This document shows, piece by piece, positions 63,123 to 64,000 of a stretch of DNA of 64,000 nucleotides. The stretch is from Craspedostauros australis (Eukaryota; Bacillariophyta; Bacillariophyceae; Mastogloiales; Achnanthaceae). Position numbers and translations under genes: made by a program. Every line of letters starts with the position of its first letter. The first letter of the stretch is position 1. Location: assembly GCA_026770025.1 (NCBI GenBank), contig JAMXDE010000018.1:992001-1056000 (forward strand). Reading direction: 5' to 3'. The notes below the pieces were generated by a model that was given only the letters and a program-made list of their open reading frames with translations, was not told the DNA's origin and did not search any database.

Positions 63123-63728
63123 TTTGAGAGGATGGTCGATGGTTGCTGGACGATTGTCTTTTGGCGTTGAACGATTGGCGTTGGATTGGCTGTCAAGGAA
63201 GTGTGCAGTCTGAGCTATCTGTGGCAGAGATATCGATGGTATGTCTTCAATAGCTTGTATTGGTATAATATGAGTACCATGCACTGTGTGATGAATGTGA
63301 GTGGCAATTCGATGTCTGTATTGAAACGGTGGCGGTAGTTGGGTATGAGTTCGTATCCAATGTGTTGTTTGATGGATTGTGTCTTCTGTGTTTTGGTTTC
63401 TCTTTTTTTGCGTTGAGTCTTCTGTGGTTGTTGTTGTTTACTGCTGATCGTGACTCATTCGAGTCCTCGTGACTGGTTTCGCTCCAATACAAAGCAACAA
63501 CAATTTGGAGTGAAACGGTCGAAAGTGACGAAAATGGATCGAAACACGACAAAATCTTGTGCACACACTCATGATGCACAACACAACACTGTTCGCCAGA
63601 ATACAACCGACAATGGGACTATCCCAAGGAGGGCGGAGGGCAATGACGATGACAGAAGCAATAGGCACTCGTATGGTACGAGCTGAAGCCACCGAGCACC
63701 TCCTGCCGCATCCCATCGCTCCACAGCA
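63123..63728. promoter_or_regulatory. Divergent promoter region, ankyrin-BTB and GHMP kinase
   Basis: 606 bp between divergent start codons; contains TGACTCAT near 63450. The ankyrin frame remains open into it but without an ATG. Confidence 0.45.
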
Positions 63729-64000
63729 ATGACTTTGAACACACCGTTCACTGCCGTCGCACCTGGCAGGGTGTGCTTGTTTGGCGAGCACCAGGACTAC
63801 CTCGATCTGCCGGTCATCGCCTGCGCCATTCCGCTGACATGCCGGATCGAGGTGACGCCCACCCCAGATTCTGCATGCATCGATCTGATCGTGCCGCAGC
63901 TGGATCAGCACTTCACTTACGATCTGCACCCGATCTCATCACAGGTGTCACCATGCAGGAACAATGGCAAAGACGGTGAAAGCAACGACGGTGAGGACGA
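63729..64000 (+). CDS. GHMP-family sugar kinase, 5' end only
   Basis: Open from an ATG at 63729 to the window edge (about 90 codons), so the gene is truncated by the window. The N-terminus carries the galactokinase-type signature APGRVCLFGEHQDYLDLP, followed by VIACAIPLTCRIEV. This places it in the GHMP superfamily, closest in pattern to galactokinase or related sugar kinases; the substrate cannot be told from this part, and the ATP-binding loop lies outside. Confidence 0.78.
   Translation, partial: MTLNTPFTAVAPGRVCLFGEHQDYLDLPVIACAIPLTCRIEVTPTPDSACIDLIVPQLDQHFTYDLHPISSQVSPCRNNGKDGESNDGED

Noticed and set aside
39399-63457. TGACTCAT as an enriched promoter code
   Set aside because: Only about four copies were noticed in 64 kb, close to what chance predicts for an 8-mer on both strands.
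1-64000. CRISPR arrays, rRNA or tRNA genes
   Set aside because: None seen. The tandem repeats present are head-to-tail minisatellites without spacers; no complete T-arm plus acceptor pattern was found by eye, but a covariance search was not possible.

Overview
The window is nuclear DNA of a photosynthetic stramenopile, most likely a diatom. The evidence is a Ty1/copia load of the kind common in diatoms, secreted proteins with repeated C-x-G-D-C-D modules joined by Pro/Thr linkers, an alpha-carbonic-anhydrase-like surface protein, targeting leaders resembling diatom plastid leaders, and intron-poor genes with short introns (about 205-336 bp). Species cannot be fixed from the sequence alone.

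Layout. 0-7.4 kb: MLH1 (minus, one intron) head-to-head with TRMO (plus), then a two-exon ABM-domain enzyme. 7.4-12.2 kb: a gene-poor stretch holding a duplicated 3' fragment of the cystathionine gamma-synthase gene found at 42.6-44.9 kb. A long-terminal-inverted-repeat (foldback-like) DNA transposon interrupts the fragment, and a solo LTR sits inside the transposon. 12.2-13.4 kb: a secreted Cys-repeat protein. 13.6-37.1 kb: a nested retrotransposon stack. Copia element A (plus) was invaded inside its pol by copia element B (minus). B then received copia element C (minus) in one LTR and a solo LTR (D) in the other. Every insertion has a target-site duplication, and removing B restores A's reading frame across the junction. 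39.6-64 kb: ornithine decarboxylase, cystathionine gamma-synthase, a second secreted Cys-repeat protein, a plastid- or ER-targeted tyrosine/serine phosphatase, a nuclear basic protein of unknown function, a large USP37-like deubiquitinase with a PCNA-binding motif, a 1368-residue carbonic-anhydrase-like protein, an ankyrin-BTB protein and the 5' end of a GHMP kinase cut by the window edge.

The host genes do not form an operon or obvious cluster. MLH1 and the USP both fit genome maintenance; ODC and cystathionine synthase fit polyamine and sulphur amino-acid metabolism. The strongest unexpected signals are in the mobile DNA. All six differences between the LTRs of A are CpG transitions. Element B has a Glu-to-Lys change at the expected integrase catalytic glutamate, also at a CpG. 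Four of five LTR insertions have 6-bp rather than 5-bp duplications. Element B carries an extra upstream ORF joined to gag-pol by an ATGA overlap. Among host genes, the carbonic-anhydrase fold appears split by six Cys-rich modules and lacks its zinc ligands.
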